51,091 nucleotides of DNA, from assembly GCA_964370605.1 (NCBI GenBank), contig CAYJJX010000019.1:1-51091 (forward strand), read 5' to 3'. This DNA is from CAYJBH01 sp964370605. Lineage in GTDB: Bacteria > Bacillota > Clostridia > Oscillospirales > Ruminococcaceae. The notes under the pieces were generated by a model that was not told the DNA's origin, did no database searches, and saw only the letters and a program-made list of their open reading frames with translations. Below are positions 26,803 through 35,138 of the stretch, piece by piece. Every line of letters starts with the position of its first letter. Within the stretch, counting starts at the first letter, position 1. A program made the position numbers and the translations under genes.

Positions 26803-26847
26803 GTTATTCCATTAGTTTGACTGTTTTTATAATCCGTTATTCCATTA
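26803..26847. repeat. Two 12-bp direct repeats 33 bp apart upstream of ldhA
   Basis: GTTATTCCATTA occurs at 26803-26814 and again, identically, at 26836-26847. The 33-bp spacing is about three helical turns, placing both copies on the same DNA face, 80-130 nt upstream of the ldhA start. This looks like a paired operator. Confidence 0.5.
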
Positions 26848-26873
26848 TTCTCATGACAACACTGTGTAATAAA

Positions 26874-26918
26874 ACAATGCTGCCGCAAATGGTCTGAATC
26901 CATATGCAACAGCATTGT
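26874..26918 (-). terminator. Terminator of galE
   Basis: Outer stem ACAATGCTG (26874-26882) / CAGCATTGT (26910-26918), a two-base internal mismatch, and an inner stem of about 7 bp around the loop TCTGAAT. On the minus strand the tail is TTTTATT. It starts just past the galE stop at 26922. Confidence 0.8.
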
Positions 26919-26921
26919 ATG

Positions 26922-27935
26922 TTATTTGTACCCGTTTGGGTTTTGACTTTGCCATCTCCAGCTGTCTGCACACATCTCGTCTATTCCAAATTGTGCTTGC
27001 CATCCGAGTTCTTCGCTTGCTTTTTTTGTATCCGCATAGCAAGCCGCAATATCACCGGGCCTGCGGGGCATAATTTTATAAGGAATTTCCTTGCCGCTCG
27101 CTTTTTCATATGCCTTAACGACGTCAATTACTGAGTATCCGTTTCCTGTTCCAAGGTTGCATACAAATATTCCCAGTGTTTTTCCAAGTTTTTCCAGTGC
27201 TGCCACATGTCCTTTTGCAAGATCGACAACATGGATATAATCTCGCACTCCGGTGCCGTCCGGCGTATCATAATCGTCGCCAAAAACCGAGAGTTGCTCC
27301 AGTTTCCCGACCGCTACCTGTGCGATATAAGGAACAAGGTTGTTCGGAATACCTGCCGGATCTTCACCAATTTTGCCGCTCTTGTGCGCTCCTATCGGAT
27401 TAAAATATCTGAGCAGTGCCACACGAAGTTCTTTATCGGCAACGGCGGCATCACTCAAAATATGTTCTATCATCAGTTTTGTCTGCCCATATGGATTTGT
27501 TGCAGAAAGTGGAAAATCTTCCGTAATGGGAACTGTTGCTGGGTTTCCGTATACCGTTGCAGAGGAGGAAAACACAATTTTTTTGACATTGTGACGGCGC
27601 ATGACATCAAGCAAATTTAGTGTGGACACAAGGTTGTTCGTATAGTATTCGATGGGCTTTGCCACGCTTTCACCCACCGCCTTGAGGGCGGCAAAGTGTA
27701 TGACCGAATCGATCTCGGGATATTTTTCAAACAGTTTTTCCACTGCGGTTAAATCGCAAAGGTCGCAGTTTTCAAACGGAAAGTCGGAGTTTGTTAACTC
27801 TCGCACCCTCTTGACAGCCTCTTCACAGGAGTTGTATAGATTGTCCGCCATGATAATATCATGTCCCGAGGCAATGAGTTCTACCACTGTATGACTTCCG
27901 ATATATCCGGCTCCACCGGCAACTAAAACCGCCAT
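26922..27935 (-). CDS. galE: UDP-glucose 4-epimerase
   Basis: Interconverts UDP-galactose and UDP-glucose (Leloir pathway and cell-surface sugars). The 337-residue SDR protein has the NAD motif VAGGAGYIGSHTVVEL at the start, the catalytic Ser in FSSSATVYGNP near residue 123 and Tyr-x3-Lys in NPYGQTKLM near 147. The length is standard. GAAAGGAAAC precedes the ATG. It has its own promoter, but no terminator separates it from the UroD-like gene upstream, so some read-through from the glycan operon is possible. Confidence 0.95.
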   Translation of the reverse strand: MAVLVAGGAGYIGSHTVVELIASGHDIIMADNLYNSCEEAVKRVRELTNSDFPFENCDLCDLTAVEKLFEKYPEIDSVIHFAALKAVGESVAKPIEYYTNNLVSTLNLLDVMRRHNVKKIVFSSSATVYGNPATVPITEDFPLSATNPYGQTKLMIEHILSDAAVADKELRVALLRYFNPIGAHKSGKIGEDPAGIPNNLVPYIAQVAVGKLEQLSVFGDDYDTPDGTGVRDYIHVVDLAKGHVAALEKLGKTLGIFVCNLGTGNGYSVIDVVKAYEKASGKEIPYKIMPRRPGDIAACYADTKKASEELGWQAQFGIDEMCADSWRWQSQNPNGYK

Positions 27936-27971
27936 TGAAGTTTCCTTTCACTTTAACCTTTTCGTGCCTCA

Positions 27972-28000
27972 ATGATATCACACAGTTCTGTTAAAGTCAA
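27972..28000 (-). promoter_or_regulatory. Promoter of galE
   Basis: On the minus strand TTGACT (27995-28000), a 17-nt spacer and TATCAT (27972-27977), about 40 nt before the galE ATG. Confidence 0.75.
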
Positions 28001-28011
28001 GAAAATCACCT

Positions 28012-29268
28012 CTACCCGTATATCTTGTCTATCTCTTCACGGGCAATGACTACCCAGTCATTCAGTCTCTTTGGTATTCTCTTCACGGTGTGTACGTCTT
28101 TCAGAATAATCTCGACATTACAGCCATGCTCTTTGGTGAGGGTAAGCGTCTTTCGTATTTCGTCACGAATGAGTTGTGCATCCCATACTTCCATGCTGAC
28201 ATTAGACGGATTCACCTTTCGGCTATATAAATAATCGCCCTTAATGCCGCTGCTCATTACCTCTTCATCCGCCCAAGGTGAAACAGATACGGTGCGAAGA
28301 TTTTCAATCTGTTTTATCAGATGCCAACGATTATTGACCGGTTCGCAACAACCATAACAGGAAAGACCGAACAGTTCGGCGATCGGCTTTTGATAATCAA
28401 ACACAAATTCTTTAAACATGTCGGGTGATACGCAAACGGTCTCTTGTGATTCCACCAATCCCCACATATCCTTCAGTGTTCCGGGCGTTCCCGATTTATG
28501 ATCCTTGCCAAGCTCGTCACAGTAGCCGATGCCGCCCGAGCTAACATAGTGATCTTTATTATTGGGGCGAAGCAGGCCGTTTTGTTCGTGCCATTTATAC
28601 ATGTGTATTTTCTTGTCACGCAAAAACTCGATCAAACGATGAAGGTTTTCCGGTTCGTCATACATGGCAAACATAAAGTTTTCCAGTCCAAGAAGCCGAA
28701 CTGCTTCACTACTCAGCTGATCGCTCCACCAATAAGAACCGCTGTATTCGAGATTTATCACTCCATCAAATACCGTATGCAAAAACTCTGACTGTTCGTC
28801 GGTCGCATCTTGATCTATGCTGTACTGCGGAAGATGCAGCCGCTTTAAGTCCTCTTCAAGGTCGGTTATTGCGGCATCATAATGGACACTGCTTATCCCG
28901 TCTTTTCCTGCCTCGGTCGTCGTTTTTTGCATCTCGATGCCAAAACCGGTGTCTTTGATGATTTTGTTATAGAATATGTGCGGCTCTATGACATAATCAT
29001 CCAGAATCTCTTGTGCATAAAAAATCTTGTCCCTTAGCAGTCGCTCATACTTTCTCGACATTTCACTCTCGCACAGCAGACTGCTAAGCGGGGTGGTCTC
29101 GTCTAAGACTCCGGAAGTTTCGACATATAACATCGGCCGTTCCATTTTTAGTGAATGAAGTTTTCTCCAAAGTCTGCGCCGCTCCTCCATGACCGGCGCG
29201 GCGGCATGTTTCACCACCCTGTCGGCCAGTTGTCGCAATATCTCTATATCCTTTTGGGGTATATTCAT
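28012..29268 (-). CDS. URO-D superfamily protein 1 (not HemE)
   Basis: A 418-residue soluble protein of the uroporphyrinogen-decarboxylase-like barrel superfamily, which also includes methylcobamide:CoM methyltransferases. It starts MNIPQKDIEILRQLADRVV. A cysteine-rich SCYGCCEPVNNRWHLIKQ stretch lies near residue 295, at the place where methyltransferase members have a His-x-Cys zinc site. The Arg-rich N-terminal signature of true HemE is missing, so heme synthesis is unlikely. GAGGAG precedes the ATG. It is the last gene of the operon CE15 esterase - UroD-2 - UroD-1. Substrate unknown; a role in handling a methylated or decarboxylated sugar acid is inference from context. Confidence 0.75.
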   Translation of the reverse strand: MNIPQKDIEILRQLADRVVKHAAAPVMEERRRLWRKLHSLKMERPMLYVETSGVLDETTPLSSLLCESEMSRKYERLLRDKIFYAQEILDDYVIEPHIFYNKIIKDTGFGIEMQKTTTEAGKDGISSVHYDAAITDLEEDLKRLHLPQYSIDQDATDEQSEFLHTVFDGVINLEYSGSYWWSDQLSSEAVRLLGLENFMFAMYDEPENLHRLIEFLRDKKIHMYKWHEQNGLLRPNNKDHYVSSGGIGYCDELGKDHKSGTPGTLKDMWGLVESQETVCVSPDMFKEFVFDYQKPIAELFGLSCYGCCEPVNNRWHLIKQIENLRTVSVSPWADEEVMSSGIKGDYLYSRKVNPSNVSMEVWDAQLIRDEIRKTLTLTKEHGCNVEIILKDVHTVKRIPKRLNDWVVIAREEIDKIYG

Positions 29269-29354
29269 TATCTCTCCTCTTTACTTCTGCTGAACGACGT
29301 AATAGTCGGTAGCAATGCCGCATTATTATTGTAATTCGCTCACAACACCTATCT

Positions 29355-29377
29355 TTTATCGCTATGTCAGCGATAAA
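29355..29377. other. Hairpin at the UroD-2 stop codon
   Basis: TTTATCGC (29355-29362), seven bases, GCGATAAA (29370-29377): a perfect 8-bp stem-loop overlapping the stop codon of the gene ending at 29367. It lies in the 98-nt gap before UroD-1 and could tune mRNA processing or expression of the distal gene. There is no T-run, so it is not a standard terminator. Confidence 0.4.
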
Positions 29378-30410
29378 TCTTTGCGTATCGCTCACATTTT
29401 TCAAGTGCTTCATCCAACGTTTCAACATTCTCTCGCATCATGACCCGACTGCCGACCGGAAAGGATTCAATCGGAGCCACTCCGACATATCTCGGTATTC
29501 CGTCGATGTAATCGCCGTGACATTGAACGCAGACGTCTTTAAATATCTCATATGCCTTGTTTATATTTTTTTCGGGTCGATAAAGGTTAATTAGCTTCAG
29601 CCCCTCTATCTTGCTGAAATTCTCAAACTGATGATCCGACACCGCACAACAATGTATACCGATTCCGCCATATCTCCTCGAAAGACGGTTGAGCTCTTCG
29701 GCAAAAAACTCTTCAAACATGTCGGGACCGATGATCCCCACCTCGTCCACCGACATAGATACACCTCCATCCAAAAGATATGAGGGGTAATGCGCAATGT
29801 GCATCTTGCCGTATCGGCGAAACCATTCATCCAAAAACTCTGTTATCAGAGAATACGCCTTGTCTGCGAGCTCGTGAACAACCTCCGGATCTTCTATCAT
29901 GGAAATGAGTAGAGAACTTTTGTCCCATATCTGTGCGACAACATCCATCGGACTTTGCAGATCGACAATAGACAAAAGCGCGTCTTTGCCACCGAAGGCA
30001 TAGAGCTTGTCCGCCATATCAAACAGCTTCATCAGCGGAGTGTCTTCCAGTTTTGGCCGTGCAATCTTCGCTGCCTCACTCGGGTCGTTTATAAAATGTA
30101 TTGCGCAGGGATTGTTGTTTTCCGGATAAAACACCTTGCAGCCAAGGCTCTCGGCAAATATTTCGGTGCCGGTTACCGCACTGAGCCGCGGGATGTAATC
30201 GTCGTCCAGTCGGCGTGACACCTCCATCTCAAACTCGTACGCTCGCTTTGAATATTCCACACGAGCGTCGGCATTTTCAATCCTTAAGTACGGTTGCACC
30301 AAATCTTGCGGTTTGCTCAGCAAGAACTGAAACAAAAACCTCTTGCCGGGGTCGGTGTTTTCAAAAACCTGCTTTGCACGCTCTATCTTTTTTTCTACAT
30401 GCGATTCCAT
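29367..30410 (-). CDS. URO-D superfamily protein 2 (methyltransferase-like)
   Basis: A 347-residue protein starting MESHVEKKIERAKQVFEN. An ATG two codons upstream sits too close to the AGAGG site, so 30410 is preferred. Candidate zinc ligands are visible in GIGIHCCAVSDHQFEN (His-x-Cys type) near residue 260 and in VCVQCHGDYIDG near 305, the spacing seen in MtaA/CmuA-type enzymes that transfer methyl groups from corrinoid proteins. It differs strongly in sequence from the other two URO-D-like proteins in this window, so the three are not recent duplicates. It starts 17 nt after the CE15 esterase stop codon, in one operon. Confidence 0.75.
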   Translation of the reverse strand: MESHVEKKIERAKQVFENTDPGKRFLFQFLLSKPQDLVQPYLRIENADARVEYSKRAYEFEMEVSRRLDDDYIPRLSAVTGTEIFAESLGCKVFYPENNNPCAIHFINDPSEAAKIARPKLEDTPLMKLFDMADKLYAFGGKDALLSIVDLQSPMDVVAQIWDKSSLLISMIEDPEVVHELADKAYSLITEFLDEWFRRYGKMHIAHYPSYLLDGGVSMSVDEVGIIGPDMFEEFFAEELNRLSRRYGGIGIHCCAVSDHQFENFSKIEGLKLINLYRPEKNINKAYEIFKDVCVQCHGDYIDGIPRYVGVAPIESFPVGSRVMMRENVETLDEALEKCERYAKIYR

Positions 30411-30427
30411 GGTCATTACCTCTAACG

Positions 30428-31624
30428 TTAAATGTTACTATCTCTTTTTTCTTCCCAGAACTCACAAAACTTCGTCCACTCGGCAGGCGTAAGTCTATGA
30501 TCACCTTCCCGCAGATGGTATCCGATAAGCCCCTCATGATTCCATCCTTTCGGTGACGGCATCTCATCAATGCAAAGGCCTTTAAGTCCGAGTGCCTCAT
30601 ACGCCTTCGAGCCGTGCCATGCACCAAGGAACTCTGCCATGGGATCTGCCCACTCGTCTTCACTGGCGCTGACAATATAGAGAAGTCTCGGGGCAACACA
30701 GGCGACAAGCATGTGCTGGTCTACCGGCAGTTCATCCTCTTTTTTGTTGTACTTTTTATAGTTGTCGCAGAACCAGTACGGTACCATGCTGTTTATTATG
30801 TGGATAGTCTCGCCAACCTTGCCTCGTGCAACAGCCGAGCCGGTACTGCCGGAATTGTTGCAAAGACAGCAACTGACTCTCTTGTCGTTGGCGGCGGTCA
30901 AGAGTGAAGTCTTGCCGCCACGGGAATGGCCGGTGATCGCAATGTGTTTGTTGTCAATTCCCGGATGCTCAAACAGACAATCCACAATACGCATCGCACC
31001 GAATGACCATGCGGCAATGGTCGCCCAGCTGTCCGCCTTGCGTTCATCGCCATCAAAGATTTTCATTATACCTTGTTTCAGATCGGTCGGATAGTCCGGA
31101 TCGACATCTTCGGTATGAAATGCGGCTGTCGCATATCCGCGTTGCAACAACATGTTGACCGGCCAGATATCATCTTCACGACTGTTTGCAAGATCTTGCG
31201 ATTTTGGCGCACTTAAACTTTTTGTACCTGCCTCTTTTGCCTTTCGATCATTTTCTTTCTTGGCGGCCTCGAAAATATCCCTCACGTCCTGAGGCGCTTC
31301 GGCAGGTAGTTCATAAACTTTTGGCACCCTTGCATGGATTCCTACATAAAGTATAAGCGGAGCTTTTTGCACTTTGTTTGGGAGATAGAGATAAAATGGA
31401 ATGCTATGCGATCCGTGCTCGGCGGTGATGGTAACCCGCCACTCTTCTTTGGTGCAAAGTTCGTCCGGTTTTTCCCTTTTTACCAGTTGAAAGTCGGTGG
31501 TATACTCTGAGGTTGGGTATCTTCCATACACCTCGCTCGCGAACAGTTCCCGTACCTCATTGGCTCTTGCTTCGTCCCAAGTGTTTTCGGATGATAAAAG
31601 TTTGGGTAGATTTACTTCTCTCAT
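30428..31624 (-). CDS. CE15-type glucuronoyl (methyl)esterase, predicted cytoplasmic
   Basis: A 398-residue alpha/beta hydrolase. Motifs of bacterial CE15 enzymes are present: the nucleophile Ser in ITGHSRGGKTSL near residue 233, the MVPYWFCDNYKKY stretch with DELPVDQHMLVACVAPR, the acid region SASEDEWADP, and the catalytic His in REGDHRLTPAEW. CE15 enzymes hydrolyse esters of (4-O-methyl)glucuronic acid, including lignin-xylan cross-links. No signal peptide is seen, unlike most characterised members. The start ATG at 31624 lies 12 nt after AAGGA; upstream in-frame starts would run into the promoter zone. First gene of the operon with UroD-2 and UroD-1, divergent from the AraC-type regulator. 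Confidence 0.85.
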   Translation of the reverse strand: MREVNLPKLLSSENTWDEARANEVRELFASEVYGRYPTSEYTTDFQLVKREKPDELCTKEEWRVTITAEHGSHSIPFYLYLPNKVQKAPLILYVGIHARVPKVYELPAEAPQDVRDIFEAAKKENDRKAKEAGTKSLSAPKSQDLANSREDDIWPVNMLLQRGYATAAFHTEDVDPDYPTDLKQGIMKIFDGDERKADSWATIAAWSFGAMRIVDCLFEHPGIDNKHIAITGHSRGGKTSLLTAANDKRVSCCLCNNSGSTGSAVARGKVGETIHIINSMVPYWFCDNYKKYNKKEDELPVDQHMLVACVAPRLLYIVSASEDEWADPMAEFLGAWHGSKAYEALGLKGLCIDEMPSPKGWNHEGLIGYHLREGDHRLTPAEWTKFCEFWEEKRDSNI

Positions 31625-31673
31625 TTTTATGACCATTCCTTCCTTGATTGTTTTATTTAAGGGTATTATTATC

Positions 31674-31701
31674 TGATCGATCAAAATTGACAAATCGATC
31701 A
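31674..31701. promoter_or_regulatory. Operator-like repeats between the CE15 operon and the AraC-type regulator
   Basis: A perfect palindrome TGATCGATCA (31674-31683) and a second ATCGATCA (31694-31701), with an 18-bp offset between the shared octamers. They straddle the TTGACA box (31687-31692) of the regulator promoter and lie in the control region of the divergent operon. Direct half-sites about two helical turns apart suit an AraC-family dimer. Confidence 0.5.
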
Positions 31702-31715
31702 TTTTGCTATAAAAT
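31687..31715 (+). promoter_or_regulatory. Promoter of the AraC-type regulator
   Basis: TTGACA (31687-31692), a 17-nt spacer and TAAAAT (31710-31715), 33 nt before the TTG start codon. Confidence 0.65.
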
Positions 31716-31748
31716 AAATATGTATGCACTTTTGAAAGGGCTGGAGAT

Positions 31749-34058
31749 TTGCAAAAGAATTTGGGATATCGCTATTTTCGTCACATCATGCTGGTGTTGA
31801 CGATACTTACACTTGTGCTGTATATACCGTATGCAATACTTTTATATAACACCTCAGAAAAGAGCATATTCAACAACATACAAGATTCCAATCAAAATTT
31901 ATTCGGTCAACTTGAAAAAAACTATGATTATTATTCTGACACTATAAAGCAAATCTCATCCGGAATGTTTTGGCAGCCTGATGTTCAGACACTGCTCTAC
32001 TCCCCAACAGCGAGTGTCACAGACTATCAGTCGGTCGCCACAAATATAGTCTTACCTATAATATACAGTAATCCCAATATACACTCGGTCAGTATATACA
32101 ATGCCGCGAAAAATGAAATATTCACCTTTAACTCTTCACTTGATTTCAACGTCGACAAATTCATGGAAGATATCAGCAACACCCCTGATATAAGTGTACT
32201 TGAGCCGGTGGTCAATAAATTAGAATACAACGTAAAAGGTACATTACTGGAGGAAAACATTGTATCGTATTTTATGTTTCAGTTTTCAGGGCCCTCTGAT
32301 GACAGTTTTCTTGTCATGAACCTGTATGCCGACTCATTGTTAAGCTCGGTTGGTGCACAAGACGGATCGACCACCGATCTTTCAACATTTCTCGTCGGAA
32401 ACAACCAAATCATCGCCGCCGAGGTTGTGTCACCGGAAAAAGCGCAGGCACATGAACAACTTCTTAACAGCTTTCTTGACAAAATGGACGGGCTCAACAC
32501 CTCGGGCTACTATGTTGACGAGATTGACAAAGTCCAATACATCATGTCTTATGCCAAGCTGGGCAATAGTGCCAACTCCTTTGTCATTATCCAAAATTAT
32601 GATGATGTTTTTGCCGAGATAAGCGCTTTGAGCAAAAGCTTTGTGATTATCTTCATTATTATGTCTGCACTTGCCGTGGTGCTCGTGATAGTTATTGCAA
32701 GGTATCTGTACCGACCTATCGCCAAAACATATGCCTTTTTCACAAAACAAGCTGACAAATACAATATCTCCAGTAGCAACAAGGCAAATGAACTTGAGGT
32801 CATTACCGACATTTTCAACATGGCTTCACAGGAACTGCAAAACGTCTCCTCTAAGGCAAGTATACTTCGCCCTCATGCCGTGGAGCACAATCTGCAAAGA
32901 CTGTTGCTGAATAGCGACGCAAAGTCAATTGAACACTTCAAAAAAACTCTTCCATTATACTGGATATCAAATAACGATAACTATTTTAAGGTTTTGCTCA
33001 TACGCCCCGTCGCAATCGACAGAACCATCGCGATTTCAGAGGTGGACGACCTGCTAATGTATGCTGTCTCTAATTTATCGGAAGAACTTTTGTCCGACGA
33101 GTTTCATACCGCATCGTTCCGACAGTCTCCCGATGTTCTTGTAATAGTGATTAGCGGTAAAGATGAAGGAGGCGAAATTAATGAGCAACAACTTCTTGAT
33201 ATCTGTGATGAAGTGACCAAAACCATTCGCAAACACTTTAGATTTGCTACTACTATAGCCATCTCTGAAACTTGTGACGGAAGACTCGAACTCTCGGCAG
33301 CCTATGAAGAAGCTATGATCGCTCTTTCGTATGAGTATCTACTCGGTTTCACGGTCATAACGCCGGAACAATATGCTCTCAACGAAAACAACACTCTCAA
33401 CTCTTACAATTCCGATCTGGATAAAAGACTTGCAATTGCCATAAAGCAACATAATCTTTCAGAAATTAAGGTAGTTGTCGCAGAAATCATGGCAAATATC
33501 TCGACATTCAACTGCAACAACGCTCTGGTTCATAGTTCTACACTTTTGATCAACCTGCACCGTAGTATCGTCCAACATTCACTCGAAGAATCTTCACAAC
33601 ACGATCTTGCTTTCAATAACGCATTCAAGCGTCTCGCAAATGAACGATATATCAAAGACGCATTCGCGGCAATTTACGATTATCTTGAACAATTTTATTC
33701 AGAAGAAGAGACGGTGACATCCTCCTCTGACGAAATGTTTGTCGGTATGGTAATGGAGTTCATACACCAAAATTATACCGATCCCAATCTTACCTCCTCT
33801 ATGATTGCCGACAGCATGAGCATCAGCAGTAGATATCTTGCCAAAAAATTCAAATCGCTCACCGACACAACATTGACCGACTACATCGTCAGTTTTCGAC
33901 TGAAACAGGCGGTAAATCTACTTGAAAATACAAATGAGTCGGTCAACGCGATTGCCGAAAAGGTCGGCATAGACAATGCAAGCTATTTTTACAAGCTGTT
34001 TAAAAAGGCTTACGGCTGTACCCCAAGAGAGTTTATCGACCGCCGCGACGCAAAATAG
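31749..34058 (+). CDS. Membrane-bound AraC-family transcriptional regulator
   Basis: A 769-residue regulator with a membrane helix at about 12-32, an extracellular sensor domain (about 33-290, Cache-like by its layout), a second helix at about 293-318 (FIIMSALAVVLVIVIARYLY), a HAMP-like/linker region, and a C-terminal AraC HTH pair (about 668-766; MIADSMSISSRYLAKKFKSL and NESVNAIAEKVGIDNASYFY). Such proteins sit in Firmicute glycan loci and activate nearby ABC transporter and glycosidase genes. The start appears to be TTG at 31749 with AAAGGG 8 nt upstream; another TTG 12 nt later is possible. It is flanked by the CE15/UroD operon (divergent) and UroD-3 (convergent). Confidence 0.88.
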   Translation: MQKNLGYRYFRHIMLVLTILTLVLYIPYAILLYNTSEKSIFNNIQDSNQNLFGQLEKNYDYYSDTIKQISSGMFWQPDVQTLLYSPTASVTDYQSVATNIVLPIIYSNPNIHSVSIYNAAKNEIFTFNSSLDFNVDKFMEDISNTPDISVLEPVVNKLEYNVKGTLLEENIVSYFMFQFSGPSDDSFLVMNLYADSLLSSVGAQDGSTTDLSTFLVGNNQIIAAEVVSPEKAQAHEQLLNSFLDKMDGLNTSGYYVDEIDKVQYIMSYAKLGNSANSFVIIQNYDDVFAEISALSKSFVIIFIIMSALAVVLVIVIARYLYRPIAKTYAFFTKQADKYNISSSNKANELEVITDIFNMASQELQNVSSKASILRPHAVEHNLQRLLLNSDAKSIEHFKKTLPLYWISNNDNYFKVLLIRPVAIDRTIAISEVDDLLMYAVSNLSEELLSDEFHTASFRQSPDVLVIVISGKDEGGEINEQQLLDICDEVTKTIRKHFRFATTIAISETCDGRLELSAAYEEAMIALSYEYLLGFTVITPEQYALNENNTLNSYNSDLDKRLAIAIKQHNLSEIKVVVAEIMANISTFNCNNALVHSSTLLINLHRSIVQHSLEESSQHDLAFNNAFKRLANERYIKDAFAAIYDYLEQFYSEEETVTSSSDEMFVGMVMEFIHQNYTDPNLTSSMIADSMSISSRYLAKKFKSLTDTTLTDYIVSFRLKQAVNLLENTNESVNAIAEKVGIDNASYFYKLFKKAYGCTPREFIDRRDAK

Positions 34059-34083
34059 CTGTCGCATCATCCAAAATCATTGT

Positions 34084-35136
34084 CTAAAGATATAACGCCA
34101 AAATATTTTCTATTGGGGTGTCCACCTGCAACGAGTGGGTGGGCGCCATTATAAATCCGCCGCTTTTTCCAAGCAGATTCCCAAGCTCTGCCTTCTTTTG
34201 TCGTACCTCGCCCGGCGTCGCAAACGGCAAAAAGTTCTGAATATCGATTCCGCCGTGAAAGTTGAGTGAGTTGCCGTATTTGCTTTTGAGTATGTGCGGG
34301 TCCATGCCGGCAGAGCTTTGCACCGGATTCAGTATCGTCACCCCGACCTCTATCAAATCGGGCACAATGTCCATCACATTTCCACAGGAGTGGAAAAATA
34401 TCTCGACATCAAAATTATTTTTTATCTCACGATAAAACTTCTGATACAAAGGCTTAAAATAACGGCAGAACATTTCTCTCGATATTAAAAGGCCTTTTTG
34501 TGTGCCATAATCTCCGCCACCGTGAAGTTCATGTATCTTGCCTTTTCCCGCTTCAAGGGTTTTGATTGCATGTTCAAGGCGGTACTCGTTATGTTTTTCT
34601 ATCATGGCAACCGCCAACTCCTCATCGCTGGCAAGCGTCATCAAAAAGTCCTCATCACCAACCCACATGCAAAGATGCTGTAGCCCGGAGGGGTCGCCGT
34701 GTGCCGCGATCCAACGCGGCTCGACTTCGTTGATTGCATCTATATCCGATTCAATACTCGAAAAATCCCACCACTCCGGCTTTCCCGACCAGCCCCATCG
34801 ACCTTCAAGATCACCTATCTCTTCCACGTCTGCCCATGGGTAGATGCTGAGTGCTTCCACAACACCGTTTGAAGTCTCAAACATTTTGGCTATCGGACCA
34901 CCCGATATTACCTTTTCTATTGATCCGTCCGCAAAGGTTTTGAGAGGCGGTCCGATATATTTTGGCGAAACACAGCGTCTATCAATGTTTAGTTTGTCGT
35001 ATGCCTGTGCTATCGTCTCAACCTCGAGGCGCTCCAACAACCTGTCCCAAACAACAGGCTCTGCCGCAATATCAACCGGCATACGGTCAGGCTCTCTTTT
35101 TTCCACTGCGGCTCTTACGCGTTCGTATGAATTCAT
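34084..35136 (-). CDS. URO-D superfamily protein 3 (MtaA/CmuA-type methyltransferase-like)
   Basis: A 350-residue protein starting MNSYERVRAAVEKREPDRMPVD, the opening typical of the MtaA/CmuA branch (ERVxAAxxxxxPDRxPV). The zinc-type motif EIFFHSCGNVMDIVPDLIEVG lies near residue 245 and is followed by NFHGGIDIQ. This branch transfers methyl groups between corrinoid proteins and a thiol or folate acceptor; no corrinoid protein is encoded nearby. The ATG at 35136 follows AGGAG at 5 nt and lies immediately after the TGA of the preceding gene (TGATCATG), indicating translational coupling to the six-hairpin protein. Confidence 0.8.
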   Translation of the reverse strand: MNSYERVRAAVEKREPDRMPVDIAAEPVVWDRLLERLEVETIAQAYDKLNIDRRCVSPKYIGPPLKTFADGSIEKVISGGPIAKMFETSNGVVEALSIYPWADVEEIGDLEGRWGWSGKPEWWDFSSIESDIDAINEVEPRWIAAHGDPSGLQHLCMWVGDEDFLMTLASDEELAVAMIEKHNEYRLEHAIKTLEAGKGKIHELHGGGDYGTQKGLLISREMFCRYFKPLYQKFYREIKNNFDVEIFFHSCGNVMDIVPDLIEVGVTILNPVQSSAGMDPHILKSKYGNSLNFHGGIDIQNFLPFATPGEVRQKKAELGNLLGKSGGFIMAPTHSLQVDTPIENILALYL

Positions 35137-35138
35137 GA

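Noticed and set aside
28012..35136. Annotation of the three URO-D-like genes as uroporphyrinogen decarboxylase of heme synthesis
   Set aside because: The N-terminal arginine motif of HemE is absent, there are three dissimilar copies, and no other heme genes are nearby.
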